This document shows positions 40,300 through 48,202 of a stretch of DNA of 64,000 nt, piece by piece. Under the pieces are notes generated by a model that was given only the letters and a program-made list of their open reading frames with translations, searched no databases and had not been told where the DNA came from. The stretch lies in NCBI GenBank assembly GCA_900542805.1, contig UQOW01000007.1, positions 1 through 64,000 of the forward strand, in the 5' to 3' direction. Both the position numbers and the translations under genes were made by a program. This stretch comes from an uncultured Sutterella sp. GTDB taxonomy: Bacteria > Pseudomonadota > Gammaproteobacteria > Burkholderiales > Burkholderiaceae_F. Within the stretch, counting starts at the first letter, position 1. The number at the start of each line of letters is the position of its first letter.

Positions 40300-41781
40300 T
40301 TAATGCGCTAGCCATTTGTCCGGGTCAAAGGGTTTTCCTTTGTAGCGCAATTCAAAGTATAAGCCCGGGTGCTCCTCACCCCCGGAGTTACCGACGCCGG
40401 CAATTGTTTCGCCTTGTCGAACCGAATCGCCGACGGATTTGAAAAGCGATTCGTTGTTCGCATACACCGACAGGTAATTCGATCCGTGATCGAGAATCAT
40501 GAGGTTACCGAAACCGCGCATCCAATCGCTGAAAACCACCGTCCCCGGAGCTGTCGCTCGCACGGCAGCTCCCGTTTTGGCACGAATCAACAAACCGCGC
40601 CAGGGAAGCGAGGCAGCCGCTCCCTGACGGCTTTGACCGAAGGAGGCAACGACGGTTCCTTTCACAGGCATCGTCAGGCGTCCTTTGAGCGCTCCGAAAT
40701 TGCCCAGTGTCGGAGCGACGGCAATGCGTCCGGAATGATTCTGTTTGGTGCTCTTTGAGGCAATCGCGCGACGCGATTGTTCCGAGGCGGCGCGTTTTCT
40801 TTCGGAAGCCGCTCGCTCGGCTTCTTTCTTTTGTGCCAGCGCAATTTGTTGGTCGATTTTCGCAATTAAGCCCGAGAGTTCTTTTTCGTTTTTCACTAAA
40901 CGGTCGTAACGCTCTTTTTGAGTTTTGATTTCGCGGTTGAGGCGATCCAAGGCCGCCGAGCGTAAGGCCTTATCTTTTTCAAGTTCGGTGCGATTGCGTT
41001 TTTCATCAGCCTCGATGCGCACGAGTTCGGTGCGCGCGGCTTCGGTTTTTCGGGCCACGGCCTGAATGTTTCTTTGGCGATGTTCGAGGCGGTCAATCGT
41101 GCGATTTTGTTCTTGGGCCAAGTACGTTAAGACGGCCGAGCGTCTGGATAGTTCGTTGGGATTGCCTCCGACGAGCGCCGTTTGCCAGGGGTGGCGCATG
41201 GAATTTAAGAATTGAGCCTGTCCGATGGAGCTGACGATTTCTTCGGCATCATTGACCTTCAATCCGACGATGACCGCTTCGTTTTTTAGGTCGGCCAAGC
41301 GAGCCGTCGTCTCGTTTTTCTTTTCGGCCAATTCTTTGAGAGACCGGTTGCTGTGCGAAATGGCTTTTTCGCTTTCTTTTAACGCTTCTTCGGCCGACTG
41401 AGCTCTCGATTGCTTTTGCGCCAGGTCTTTTTGTAGGGATGTCAATTCCGTTCGGACCGAGCGCTGTTGCCGGACAAGGGAGCTCTTTTCTTGAGTTACC
41501 GACCGAGACGTCTTCGCCGGAGTTGCCGGAGACGTCGGCTTTTGAGCGACGGACGGTTTACTTTTCCGAGGTGCGGGTTTCGGTTTCGTCGCTGAGGACT
41601 TAGCCGGCTGTGTCGATTTGGCTTTTAAACGCGCTCGCGCCTTTGTCAGGGCTTCTTCTTTTCGCTTCTCAACGCTCTTTGAGGATTGTGCGGCATAGGC
41701 TTGCGGTACAAAAGAGCCTTCCTCGGTCAGAAGAAATGATGCGCAAAGAACGCTGACGAAAATGAACTGAGCCCGAAACAT
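40300..41781 (-). CDS. envC: EnvC-like murein hydrolase activator
   Basis: A 493-residue periplasmic protein. The signal peptide (cleavage near residue 30, AYA) is followed by a Lys/Ala/Pro-rich linker, long coiled coils (about residues 100-340) and a C-terminal LytM (M23) domain (from about 370). The LytM active site is degenerate: RGLLIRA and LSVYANN replace the HxxxD and HxH zinc motifs, as in EnvC, which activates amidases instead of cutting murein itself. FtsEX, its usual regulator, is encoded at 26.7-28.3 kb. It lies 20 nt upstream of ctpA. Confidence 0.9.
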   Translation of the reverse strand: MFRAQFIFVSVLCASFLLTEEGSFVPQAYAAQSSKSVEKRKEEALTKARARLKAKSTQPAKSSATKPKPAPRKSKPSVAQKPTSPATPAKTSRSVTQEKSSLVRQQRSVRTELTSLQKDLAQKQSRAQSAEEALKESEKAISHSNRSLKELAEKKNETTARLADLKNEAVIVGLKVNDAEEIVSSIGQAQFLNSMRHPWQTALVGGNPNELSRRSAVLTYLAQEQNRTIDRLEHRQRNIQAVARKTEAARTELVRIEADEKRNRTELEKDKALRSAALDRLNREIKTQKERYDRLVKNEKELSGLIAKIDQQIALAQKKEAERAASERKRAASEQSRRAIASKSTKQNHSGRIAVAPTLGNFGALKGRLTMPVKGTVVASFGQSRQGAAASLPWRGLLIRAKTGAAVRATAPGTVVFSDWMRGFGNLMILDHGSNYLSVYANNESLFKSVGDSVRQGETIAGVGNSGGEEHPGLYFELRYKGKPFDPDKWLAH

Positions 41782-41814
41782 TGCCTTAGCAACCTAATTT
41801 GGACGCAGTGTACA

Positions 41815-41847
41815 GAAGCCGACTGCATTTTCAAGCAAGTCGGCTTC
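41815..41847 (-). promoter_or_regulatory. Perfect 10-bp hairpin between gpmA and envC
   Basis: GAAGCCGACT (41815-41824) and AGTCGGCTTC (41838-41847) pair exactly around a 13-nt loop. No T-run follows on the minus strand, so it may be a weak terminator or a processing/stability element separating gpmA from envC-ctpA. Confidence 0.5.
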
Positions 41848-41876
41848 CCAAGAGAGCGAGTTAAACAAGCCCGAGA

Positions 41877-42626
41877 TTATTTTTTTGCCTTGCCCTGGGC
41901 GGCAACAGCAGCCATCGCGGCGGCAATTTCGTCGGCATTACCCAGGTAGTAGTGGCGAATCGGTTTCATCTCATCGTCAAATTCATAAACAAGAGGACGG
42001 CCTGTCGGGATGTTGAGCTTGACGATGGCTTCGTCACTCATGGCATCCAAGTGCTTGACAAGGGCGCGCAGCGAATTGCCGTGCGCGGCAATGATGACGC
42101 GCTTGCCGGCGGCAACTTGCGGCTTGATGGTGTTTTCCCAGTAGGGAACGACACGCGCGACGGTGTCTTTGAGGCATTCCGTAAGAGGAAGCTCCTCGGG
42201 CGTCAAATCGGCATAGCGCGGATCGTGTCCCGGCCAGCGCGGATCGTCCTTGGTAAGCGGGTTGGGGGGTGTGGCATAGGAACGGCGCCAAATCAGAACT
42301 TGTTCTTCGCCGAATTTTTCGGCCGTTTCCGCCTTATTTAAACCCTGCAACGCACCGTAGTGGCGTTCGTTTAAGCGCCAGTTGCGTGTGACGGGAATCC
42401 ACATCTGATCGAGCCCGTCCATCACAATCCAAAGCGTGCGAATGGCGCGTTTTAAGACGCTTGTGAAGGCGACATCAAACGAGTAACCCTCGGCCTTTAA
42501 CAGTTCGGCGGCTTTTTTTGCTTCCGCACGGCCTTTTTCCGTTAAATCGACATCGGTCCAGCCTGTGAAACGGTTTTCCAGATTCCACTGGCTTTCTCCG
42601 TGCCGCATCAGTACGAGTTTATGCAT
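41877..42626 (-). CDS. gpmA: 2,3-bisphosphoglycerate-dependent phosphoglycerate mutase
   Basis: A 249-residue histidine phosphatase-fold enzyme interconverting 3- and 2-phosphoglycerate in glycolysis and gluconeogenesis. The phospho-histidine motif LMRHGESQWN is at residues 6-15, FTGWTDVDLTEKG follows, and AHGNSLRALVKHL near residue 180 carries the second histidine. Length is normal. It diverges from the rhodanese gene. Confidence 0.96.
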   Translation of the reverse strand: MHKLVLMRHGESQWNLENRFTGWTDVDLTEKGRAEAKKAAELLKAEGYSFDVAFTSVLKRAIRTLWIVMDGLDQMWIPVTRNWRLNERHYGALQGLNKAETAEKFGEEQVLIWRRSYATPPNPLTKDDPRWPGHDPRYADLTPEELPLTECLKDTVARVVPYWENTIKPQVAAGKRVIIAAHGNSLRALVKHLDAMSDEAIVKLNIPTGRPLVYEFDDEMKPIRHYYLGNADEIAAAMAAVAAQGKAKK

Positions 42627-42668
42627 CTTTTCTCTCCCAAAGAGGTTAGTTTTTATAGTTCGCCATTC

Positions 42669-42710
42669 TATAATGTTGCGGTTGCCCTCACCAACCGGAG
42701 GGGGCGCTTT
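42669..42710 (+). promoter_or_regulatory. -10 box and hairpin leader of the rhodanese-secB unit
   Basis: A perfect TATAAT lies at 42669-42674; the -35 at 42646-42651 (TTAGTT, 17-nt spacer) is poor. Directly downstream two overlapping hairpins are possible: GGTTG/CAACC (42680-42684 with 42692-42696) and CCCTC/GAGGG (42685-42689 with 42698-42702), the latter followed by GGCGCTTTTTTG. This may be a short attenuator-like leader before the GTG at 42729; the stems are only 5 bp. Confidence 0.4.
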
Positions 42711-42728
42711 TTTGTCGGAACCAGAACT

Positions 42729-43133
42729 GTGAACGGTTTTCTCTTAAACAACATCCTCCTCATTGCCATCATTTTCGTTTGCGTGTTCTCCTTAAGCTGG
42801 CCTTTAATCCAGCGCCGTCGCGGCGGGGCAGAACTTGACAGCACGTTGGCAATTGACCTTATTAACCACAAAAACGCCCAGATTGTCGACCTAAGGCAAC
42901 CGGAAGATTTCAAGCGGGCGCACATTGCCAATGCCATCAATTTGCCGGCAACGTCTATCCAGAATTCACTCGGAAAACTCAGCCGTGAGCGTCCGATTCT
43001 TCTCGTGGATGCCGACGGTCGTCGCACGCAGATGGTGGCTCAACTTTTACGCGGAACGGGATTCAAAGGGGTTTACGTGCTGCAAGGAGGCTTGAATGCC
43101 TGGCGTAGCAGCGGAGTCCCGTTCACTCGCTAG
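42729..43133 (+). CDS. Membrane-anchored rhodanese-like protein lacking the catalytic cysteine
   Basis: A 134-residue protein: an N-terminal membrane segment (FLLNNILLIAIIFVCVFSLSW) and a single rhodanese domain (DLINHKNAQIVDLRQPEDFKRAHIANAINLP; GVYVLQGGLNAWRSSGVP). The active loop reads ILLVDADGRRTQ, where catalytic rhodaneses have a cysteine (VVYCxxGxRS). Sulfur transfer is therefore unlikely, and a binding or regulatory role is inferred. The GTG at 42729 is chosen because it gives a proper membrane-anchor start with GGA 9 nt upstream; the open frame extends back into gpmA. A rhodanese gene just before secB is a usual betaproteobacterial arrangement. Confidence 0.8.
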   Translation: MNGFLLNNILLIAIIFVCVFSLSWPLIQRRRGGAELDSTLAIDLINHKNAQIVDLRQPEDFKRAHIANAINLPATSIQNSLGKLSRERPILLVDADGRRTQMVAQLLRGTGFKGVYVLQGGLNAWRSSGVPFTR

Positions 43134-43161
43134 TTCACAACTGATTTTTAAGGAATTTATC

Positions 43162-43677
43162 ATGGCAGAAGAAAACACAACGACGCCGGAACAGGAAAAA
43201 GAAGCGACCGAACAGGCCGAGCCGAGCTTCCAGATGGTTCGCGCCTTTTTAAAGGACGCTTCTTTGGAGATGCCGCATGCTCCGGATATCTTTTTTGAAG
43301 ACCATGACGAGCAACCGACGGTGGACTTTAAGTTCGGCGTTGCTGCTCGTCCTTTGGCGCTAAAGGACCTTTACGAGGTTGTTCTTCGTGCCACGATTAC
43401 CGTCGGTTTCAAAGAAAAGACGATGTTTCTTGTCGAAGGAAGCCAGTCCGGCGTTTTCGAACTGAAAAACCTTCCGGAACAGGCGCTTGCCCATGCAACG
43501 AATGTGATTTGTCCGTCCGTGTTGCTTCCGTACTTGCGCGCGAACTTGGCCGATATCATCAATCGTACCGGATTGCCGACCGTCAATCTCCCGGAAGTGA
43601 ATTTCGAAGCCCTCTTGCAGCAACGCATCGCCGAGGCCAAGGCCGCTCAAGAAAAGCAACAGCAGGCTCAGGCTTGA
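43162..43677 (+). CDS. secB: Protein-export chaperone SecB
   Basis: A 171-residue cytoplasmic chaperone that keeps preproteins unfolded and passes them to SecA. The core FQMVRAFLKDASLEMPHAPDIF and the SecA-contact stretch near the C-terminal half (CPSVLLPYLRANLADIINRTGLPTVNLPEVNFEALLQQR) are typical. The C-terminal tail is Gln/Ala-rich. The start at 43162 follows TAAGGAATTTATC. Grx and gpsA genes that often flank secB are absent here. Confidence 0.95.
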   Translation: MAEENTTTPEQEKEATEQAEPSFQMVRAFLKDASLEMPHAPDIFFEDHDEQPTVDFKFGVAARPLALKDLYEVVLRATITVGFKEKTMFLVEGSQSGVFELKNLPEQALAHATNVICPSVLLPYLRANLADIINRTGLPTVNLPEVNFEALLQQRIAEAKAAQEKQQQAQA

Positions 43678-43720
43678 TTTTTAGCTAGTGGCCGAGCTCG
43701 AAAATCAAAAGGGAACGAGT

Positions 43721-44374
43721 ATGGAAAATATAATCCGTATTGCGTTGGTGGACGATCACACATTGTTTCGTAGCGGTTTGAAGGCGCTTTTGAGCCGTCA
43801 GGCTGATTTTGAGATTGTCGGAGAGGCTTCCGACGGACTCGAAGGCGTCAAACTCGTTGAGCAAGTTAAGCCTGATTTGGTGTTGCTTGATTTGGATATG
43901 CCCGTGATGAACGGACGCGAAGCGCTCGCTCAGATTATGGAAACGAATCCGGACGTCACGGTTCTGATGCTCACGGTGAGCGAAGACGGCGAGGATTTAA
44001 CCGAATGCATGCGACTCGGGGCAAGCGGGTATCTACTGAAAAAGATTGATGCGGATTTTCTCTTGCAGAGCATTCGCCGAGCCGTTGCCGGGGATAATGT
44101 GATTTCTCCGGAAATGACAAGTGCCCTTTTGATGCGGCTTCGCACGGATAAACTGACGCCGCCGGCACCCGGAATCGAATCGCTCACACCGCGTGAGCGT
44201 GAGACGCTTGCCTGGCTCACTCGCGGCGTTTCCAACAAGGAAATTGCTCGAGAGCTCGATCTGGCCGAATCGACCGTGAAGGTTCACGTGCAAAGCGTCT
44301 TACGGAAACTTAACATCCGAAGCCGTGTTCAGGCGGCTGTTTTTGCCGTCGAGCACCACTTAGATAAGATTTAA
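43721..44374 (+). CDS. NarL/FixJ-family response regulator (orphan)
   Basis: A 217-residue two-component regulator. The receiver domain has the acidic pair DD at 11-12, phospho-acceptor D57 in LVLLDLDMP and the switch residue T in LMLTVSEDG. A LuxR-type HTH (LTPRERETLAWLTRGVSNKEIARELDLAESTVKVHVQSVLRKL) fills the C-terminus. The overall wording resembles NarL/NarP nitrate regulators, but no sensor kinase adjoins it. The start at 43721 follows AAAAGGGAACG. Confidence 0.88.
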   Translation: MENIIRIALVDDHTLFRSGLKALLSRQADFEIVGEASDGLEGVKLVEQVKPDLVLLDLDMPVMNGREALAQIMETNPDVTVLMLTVSEDGEDLTECMRLGASGYLLKKIDADFLLQSIRRAVAGDNVISPEMTSALLMRLRTDKLTPPAPGIESLTPRERETLAWLTRGVSNKEIARELDLAESTVKVHVQSVLRKLNIRSRVQAAVFAVEHHLDKI

Positions 44375-44389
44375 CTCGGATACGCTCAA

Positions 44390-44425
44390 ACGCAAAGAGG
44401 CGCAGTCGAATGCGCCTCTTTGCGT
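44390..44425. terminator. Perfect 15-bp bidirectional hairpin between convergent genes
   Basis: The segment 44390-44404 pairs without mismatch with 44411-44425 around GTCGAA. It lies 15 nt after the response regulator stop and 20 nt after the symporter stop (opposite strand), so it probably terminates both; only short T-tracts (CTCTTT) lie within the stem. Confidence 0.7.
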
Positions 44426-44445
44426 ATTCGGAAGTCAAAGGCGAG

Positions 44446-45681
44446 TTACTCCGACTTCTTTCTGTTTATGTCGTGGTCGACCATCGCGGCAACGCACGAA
44501 TCGGACCAGACGTTTAGCGTGGTTTCAATCATATCGATGACGGCGTAAAAGGGCAGAATCACGCCCATCAGGCCGATCGGAACGTTCATACTTGCCAGAA
44601 GGCTGGCCGACAAGAAGAAGCACCCCATCGGAACACCGGCATTTCCCACGGCTGCAAGTGTCGAAATCAGAATCCAGGCCAGAACGGTTCCGAACGTAAT
44701 GTCCAGACCGGCGTTTTGCATCAAATAGATGACGGTCACGAGGATAAAGGCCGCACATCCGTTCATGTTAATCGTCGTGCAAATCGGCAAAACGAAACGG
44801 ACGACTTTGGGCGAAACCTGCAGATTGTTCTCAGCGCTTTGCATCGTCACAGGCAAAGTTGCGGCCGAGGACTTGGAAAAGAAGGCAAGAGTCAAAGCCG
44901 GGAACATGGCCCGCGCCACTTTAATCGGATTTAAACCGCGTAAAAGAAGCATCAAGGGCAAGATGATGATCATCTGCACGAAATTGGCCGTCAGAACCGT
45001 TGCAAAGTACGAACCCAAACCGCCGACATTGACGCCGGCGTTAATTTCCGACATCAGCTGCGAAACGAAGCCGAAGATACCGATCGGCAAAAACAAAATA
45101 ATCCAACTGATGAGCTTGAAAAGCGTCGCTTGCAGACCGTCGAAGAAATTTAAAACCGTCGTCTTCCCGGCAGACTCATCGGGCAAGTGCGATAAGGCCA
45201 AACCGAAGGCTGCGGCAATCAGGAGAACGGCAAGAACGTTTCCGGAAAGGAAGGGGGCAATGACGTTGTTGGGAATGGCCGAGAGCAGGTACTCCATGTA
45301 AGAGTGTTGCACAATGCCTTCGGGAGCCACGGCCGCTGCTGTCGTAACGTTTGCCGGTGCAAACATAAAAAAGAGAGCGGCAGCAAGGGAAGCCGCCAAA
45401 ATCGTCGTCAGTAACGTGTAAAAAATCGTGTGGCGGAAAATACTGGCCGAGTCCTTGGCGCGAGAGGCTCTTCCGAGTGTTGCAATAATGGAAACGGCAA
45501 TCACGGGAATGGCAATAAATTTAAAAAGTCGCACGAAGATATTAGCAATGAGGTCGCCCCCTTGTACCGTCAGGTCCGTGCCGACGTACCCGTTAAGAAC
45601 GCCCAAAACGATGGCGATTACGTAAAAAAGGGCCATCTTTTTTTGGTTTGCAGAAAAGCCTGTAGTTGCACCCGTTGACAT
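44446..45681 (-). CDS. Dicarboxylate/amino acid:cation symporter (DAACS family)
   Basis: A 411-residue transporter of the GltP/DctA/SstT fold with eight membrane helices and two re-entrant loops. Motifs: SKSSAATLPVTMQSAE (serine-rich hairpin), TTINMNGCA in place of the usual NMDGT, GNAGVPMGCFF and NVWSDSCVAAMVD. The NMNG variant and the final NxxxD pair point to a Na+-coupled amino-acid or dicarboxylate substrate that cannot be specified. It diverges from the DUF554 gene with 82 nt between. Confidence 0.9.
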   Translation of the reverse strand: MSTGATTGFSANQKKMALFYVIAIVLGVLNGYVGTDLTVQGGDLIANIFVRLFKFIAIPVIAVSIIATLGRASRAKDSASIFRHTIFYTLLTTILAASLAAALFFMFAPANVTTAAAVAPEGIVQHSYMEYLLSAIPNNVIAPFLSGNVLAVLLIAAAFGLALSHLPDESAGKTTVLNFFDGLQATLFKLISWIILFLPIGIFGFVSQLMSEINAGVNVGGLGSYFATVLTANFVQMIIILPLMLLLRGLNPIKVARAMFPALTLAFFSKSSAATLPVTMQSAENNLQVSPKVVRFVLPICTTINMNGCAAFILVTVIYLMQNAGLDITFGTVLAWILISTLAAVGNAGVPMGCFFLSASLLASMNVPIGLMGVILPFYAVIDMIETTLNVWSDSCVAAMVDHDINRKKSE

Positions 45682-45763
45682 TTTTTATCCTGAAGATTGA
45701 CGGAGAAAGAATACATTTTATGCGAGAATTCTCGTTCTTTTTTTGTGGGAATTCTGAGAACAT

Positions 45764-46489
45764 ATGTCGGGATTCGGAACTCTGATTAACATGGCGGCCA
45801 TTGTTTTGGGTGGATTCGTCGGCCTTTTCTTCGGCCGATATCTTTCCGAAACCATGCAAAAATCGCTCCTTGCAGTCACTGGGGTTTGTGTTCTTTTAAT
45901 CGGCATTCTCGGACTGGTCTCGGAAATGATTACCGTCACAGACGGAAAACTGACAAGTGCTAACCCTCTGATGTTGATTCTGTGTCTAGTGATCGGAACG
46001 GCCGTCGGCGAATGGTTCGGACTAGAGGCGAGGATTGAGCGCTTCGGCGTGTGGCTTAAAGCGCGGAGCGGAAGCGAAAAAGACCCCGGGTTTTTAAATG
46101 CTTTCGTGTCCTCCTCTTTGGTCGTTTGTGTCGGTGCGATGGCCATTGTCGGGGCCATTGAAGACGGGCTTTCGGGCAATATTGCCATGCTTGAAGCCAA
46201 ATCCGTCCTCGATGCCATCATCATCATGATTATGGCGGCCTCACTCGGACGCGGATGTCTGTTCTCGGCAATCCCCGTTGGGTTACTTCAGGGGAGCGTG
46301 ACGGCCTTGGCCGTTTGGCTCAAGCCTTTTATGACGCAGGCCGTTCTTTCGGCGATTTCCGCCGTCGGTTCGGTGATGATATTTTGCGTGGGACTTAATC
46401 TTGTCTTCACGCTCAAAATCCGTGTGGCCAACACGTTGCCCTCTTTGGTTTTAACTGTCCTTTGGGCAGCGCTCCGAATCTCTTTTTAG
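45764..46489 (+). CDS. DUF554 (YqgA-like) membrane protein
   Basis: A 241-residue inner-membrane protein with about seven hydrophobic segments. The opening MSGFGTLINMAAIVLGGFVGLFFGRYLSE and the segment VVCVGAMAIVGAIEDGLSGN are characteristic of the DUF554/YqgA family. Function is unknown; weak relationship to small-solute transport has been suggested for the family. It is divergent from the symporter gene and precedes the HIT gene by 85 nt. Confidence 0.85.
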   Translation: MSGFGTLINMAAIVLGGFVGLFFGRYLSETMQKSLLAVTGVCVLLIGILGLVSEMITVTDGKLTSANPLMLILCLVIGTAVGEWFGLEARIERFGVWLKARSGSEKDPGFLNAFVSSSLVVCVGAMAIVGAIEDGLSGNIAMLEAKSVLDAIIIMIMAASLGRGCLFSAIPVGLLQGSVTALAVWLKPFMTQAVLSAISAVGSVMIFCVGLNLVFTLKIRVANTLPSLVLTVLWAALRISF

Positions 46490-46574
46490 TCCGCGGCAAT
46501 ATTTGCTAGCATAGCGTCTGACTAAAAAAGTTGTGAGACAGAATCAATCAACTCACAACGCGACGGAGGGCGTA

Positions 46575-46916
46575 ATGGGAGACTGCATTTTCTGCAAGAT
46601 TATTCAGGGAGGAATTCCCTGCAAAAAGATTTATGAGGATCAAGAATTCCTCGCTTTTCACGACATCAATCCGGCAGCACCGATTCACTTTTTGATCATT
46701 CCGAAAAAACACATTGTTTCTTTGGCCGATGTGACGGACGAAGATACGGCAATGCTCGGAAGACTGATGGCTTTGGTTCCGAAACTGGCAAAAGAAAACG
46801 GGTGCACGGACGGATTCAGAACTATTATCAATACGGGTAAGAACGGCGGACAAGCCGTTGCCCACTTGCATATCCACGTTTTGGGCGGTCCCCATCCGTG
46901 GCGTCAAGTTGCCTAA
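46575..46916 (+). CDS. hinT: HIT-family (HinT-like) purine nucleoside phosphoramidase
   Basis: A 113-residue HIT protein. CIFCKIIQGGIPCKKIYEDQEFLAFHDINP at the N-terminus and the histidine triad HLHIHVLGG near residue 101 are intact. HinT hydrolyses AMP-lysine and related phosphoramidates. The start at 46575 follows GGAGGGCGTA. It immediately precedes tatABC, the standard betaproteobacterial order. Confidence 0.92.
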   Translation: MGDCIFCKIIQGGIPCKKIYEDQEFLAFHDINPAAPIHFLIIPKKHIVSLADVTDEDTAMLGRLMALVPKLAKENGCTDGFRTIINTGKNGGQAVAHLHIHVLGGPHPWRQVA

Positions 46917-46938
46917 TCGTTAAGCAAAGGAGCACGTT

Positions 46939-47574
46939 ATGGGATCCATGTCCATTTGGCATTGGCTGATTGTCGTTCTCGTTGTGGTGTTGATTTTCGG
47001 TACCGGAAAACTTAAAAACGCAGGGCGCGATTTAGGTAACGCCGTCAAGGGTTTCCGCGAGGGAATTAAAGAGGGCGAAAAAGACACGATTGAGGAAAAA
47101 AAGGAAGCGGTGCCCGCATCTGCCGAAAAGACGGCAACCGAAGCGCCGGTCGCTGTTGCGTCGGTAGCATCCGCACCGGTGCCGACACCGATTGAGGCGT
47201 CGCCAGCTCCTGTTGCAATCGAGAGTGCAGCTGCCGTACCTGAAAAGGCACCTGTGACCGTGAGTGAAGCAAAACCGGAAGCCACGCCTGTCGCCGAGAT
47301 CGGGGTGGATGTTCCGTCCAAAAAGCCGACTCATAAAACCGCCGCCCGAAAGACGACCAGGAAGGCGACAACGGCCAAGACGTCTGCAACAAAGAAAGTC
47401 GCTACCCAAAAGAAAACGGCTATGACCAAGAAAGTAACGGCAAAAAAGACGGAGACCAAGAAGGCCGCCGCTAAAAAGACGACCGCAGAGAAAAAGACGG
47501 GGACGGCAAAAAAACTGACCGCTAAGAAAGTCGTCAAAAAGACGACCAAGAAGGCTACCGCAGAGGCAGTCTGA
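46939..47574 (+). CDS. tatA: TatA with a long lysine-rich (histone H1-like) tail
   Basis: A 211-residue protein, two to three times the normal TatA length (about 70-100). Residues 1-50 are a standard TatA: membrane helix WHWLIVVLVVVLIFGTGKL, the FGTGK hinge and amphipathic helix NAGRDLGNAVKGFREG. Residues 55-127 are Ala/Pro/Val/Glu-rich, and residues 128-208 a Lys/Thr/Ala repeat region (TAKK, KKTT, KKAT units) like the C-terminal tail of histone H1 or AlgP-type proteins. TatA forms the pore of the twin-arginine translocase. I see no stop or frameshift between the parts, so it is a genuine fusion in the sequence. Confidence 0.92.
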   Translation: MGSMSIWHWLIVVLVVVLIFGTGKLKNAGRDLGNAVKGFREGIKEGEKDTIEEKKEAVPASAEKTATEAPVAVASVASAPVPTPIEASPAPVAIESAAAVPEKAPVTVSEAKPEATPVAEIGVDVPSKKPTHKTAARKTTRKATTAKTSATKKVATQKKTAMTKKVTAKKTETKKAAAKKTTAEKKTGTAKKLTAKKVVKKTTKKATAEAV

Positions 47575-47635
47575 TTAGACGGCGTTAACTGGGGGGAGAA
47601 ATCTCCCGGCTAAACGAAGGCGTCTTCTCTAAGGT

Positions 47636-48202
47636 ATGTTTGATTTAGGTTTTTCCGAAATCATCGTTATCGGTATTGTGGCGCTCGTGGTCCTCGGTCC
47701 CGAGCGTTTGCCCGTTGTTGCGCGCGTTGCCGGGAAGTATTTTTCCAAAGCTCGGCGCGTCATCGATCAACTGAAAGAAGACATCGAACTTGAATCGGAA
47801 ATGGCCGAGCTCAAAGCTCTTCAATCGCAGGCTCATGACATTGCTGAGGAAGTCACGCACAGTGTGCGCGGTCAGATGCAATCGATTCAAGGAGAAGTCG
47901 ATTCCTTGCGTCAGGATTTAGATATTCTCGGCAACAAGGATAAGGACGGCGCTTCGGAAGGGAATTCGCCCGCAACAAGCCAATTACTCGGCAAGGACAC
48001 GGAGGACTTTACCGCTGTCTGCCCGGTGCAATCGCCGTCTTTTTCCCGTCGTTACAAGGAAGAGCCCGATGTGCAGGAACTAGCGGAGCAAGTCGAACGC
48101 TTAAAGCGGGATATCGGTGAGACTGCGGCCTCGCTTACGGTGCGTCGCAATCGGCGCTATGCCGTTCGTTCGCGGACCAATCGCGTCCGTATTTATCGGT
48201 GA
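47636..48202 (+). CDS. tatB: Sec-independent translocase protein TatB
   Basis: A 188-residue TatB. The N-terminal helix MFDLGFSEIIVIGIVALVVLGPERLP contains the conserved glutamate and the LGPERLP hinge, followed by a long amphipathic helix and a charged coiled region. With TatC it forms the receptor for twin-arginine signal peptides. It follows tatA by 61 nt, in which GGGAG/CTCCC can form a small hairpin, and its stop overlaps the tatC start. Confidence 0.94.
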   Translation: MFDLGFSEIIVIGIVALVVLGPERLPVVARVAGKYFSKARRVIDQLKEDIELESEMAELKALQSQAHDIAEEVTHSVRGQMQSIQGEVDSLRQDLDILGNKDKDGASEGNSPATSQLLGKDTEDFTAVCPVQSPSFSRRYKEEPDVQELAEQVERLKRDIGETAASLTVRRNRRYAVRSRTNRVRIYR

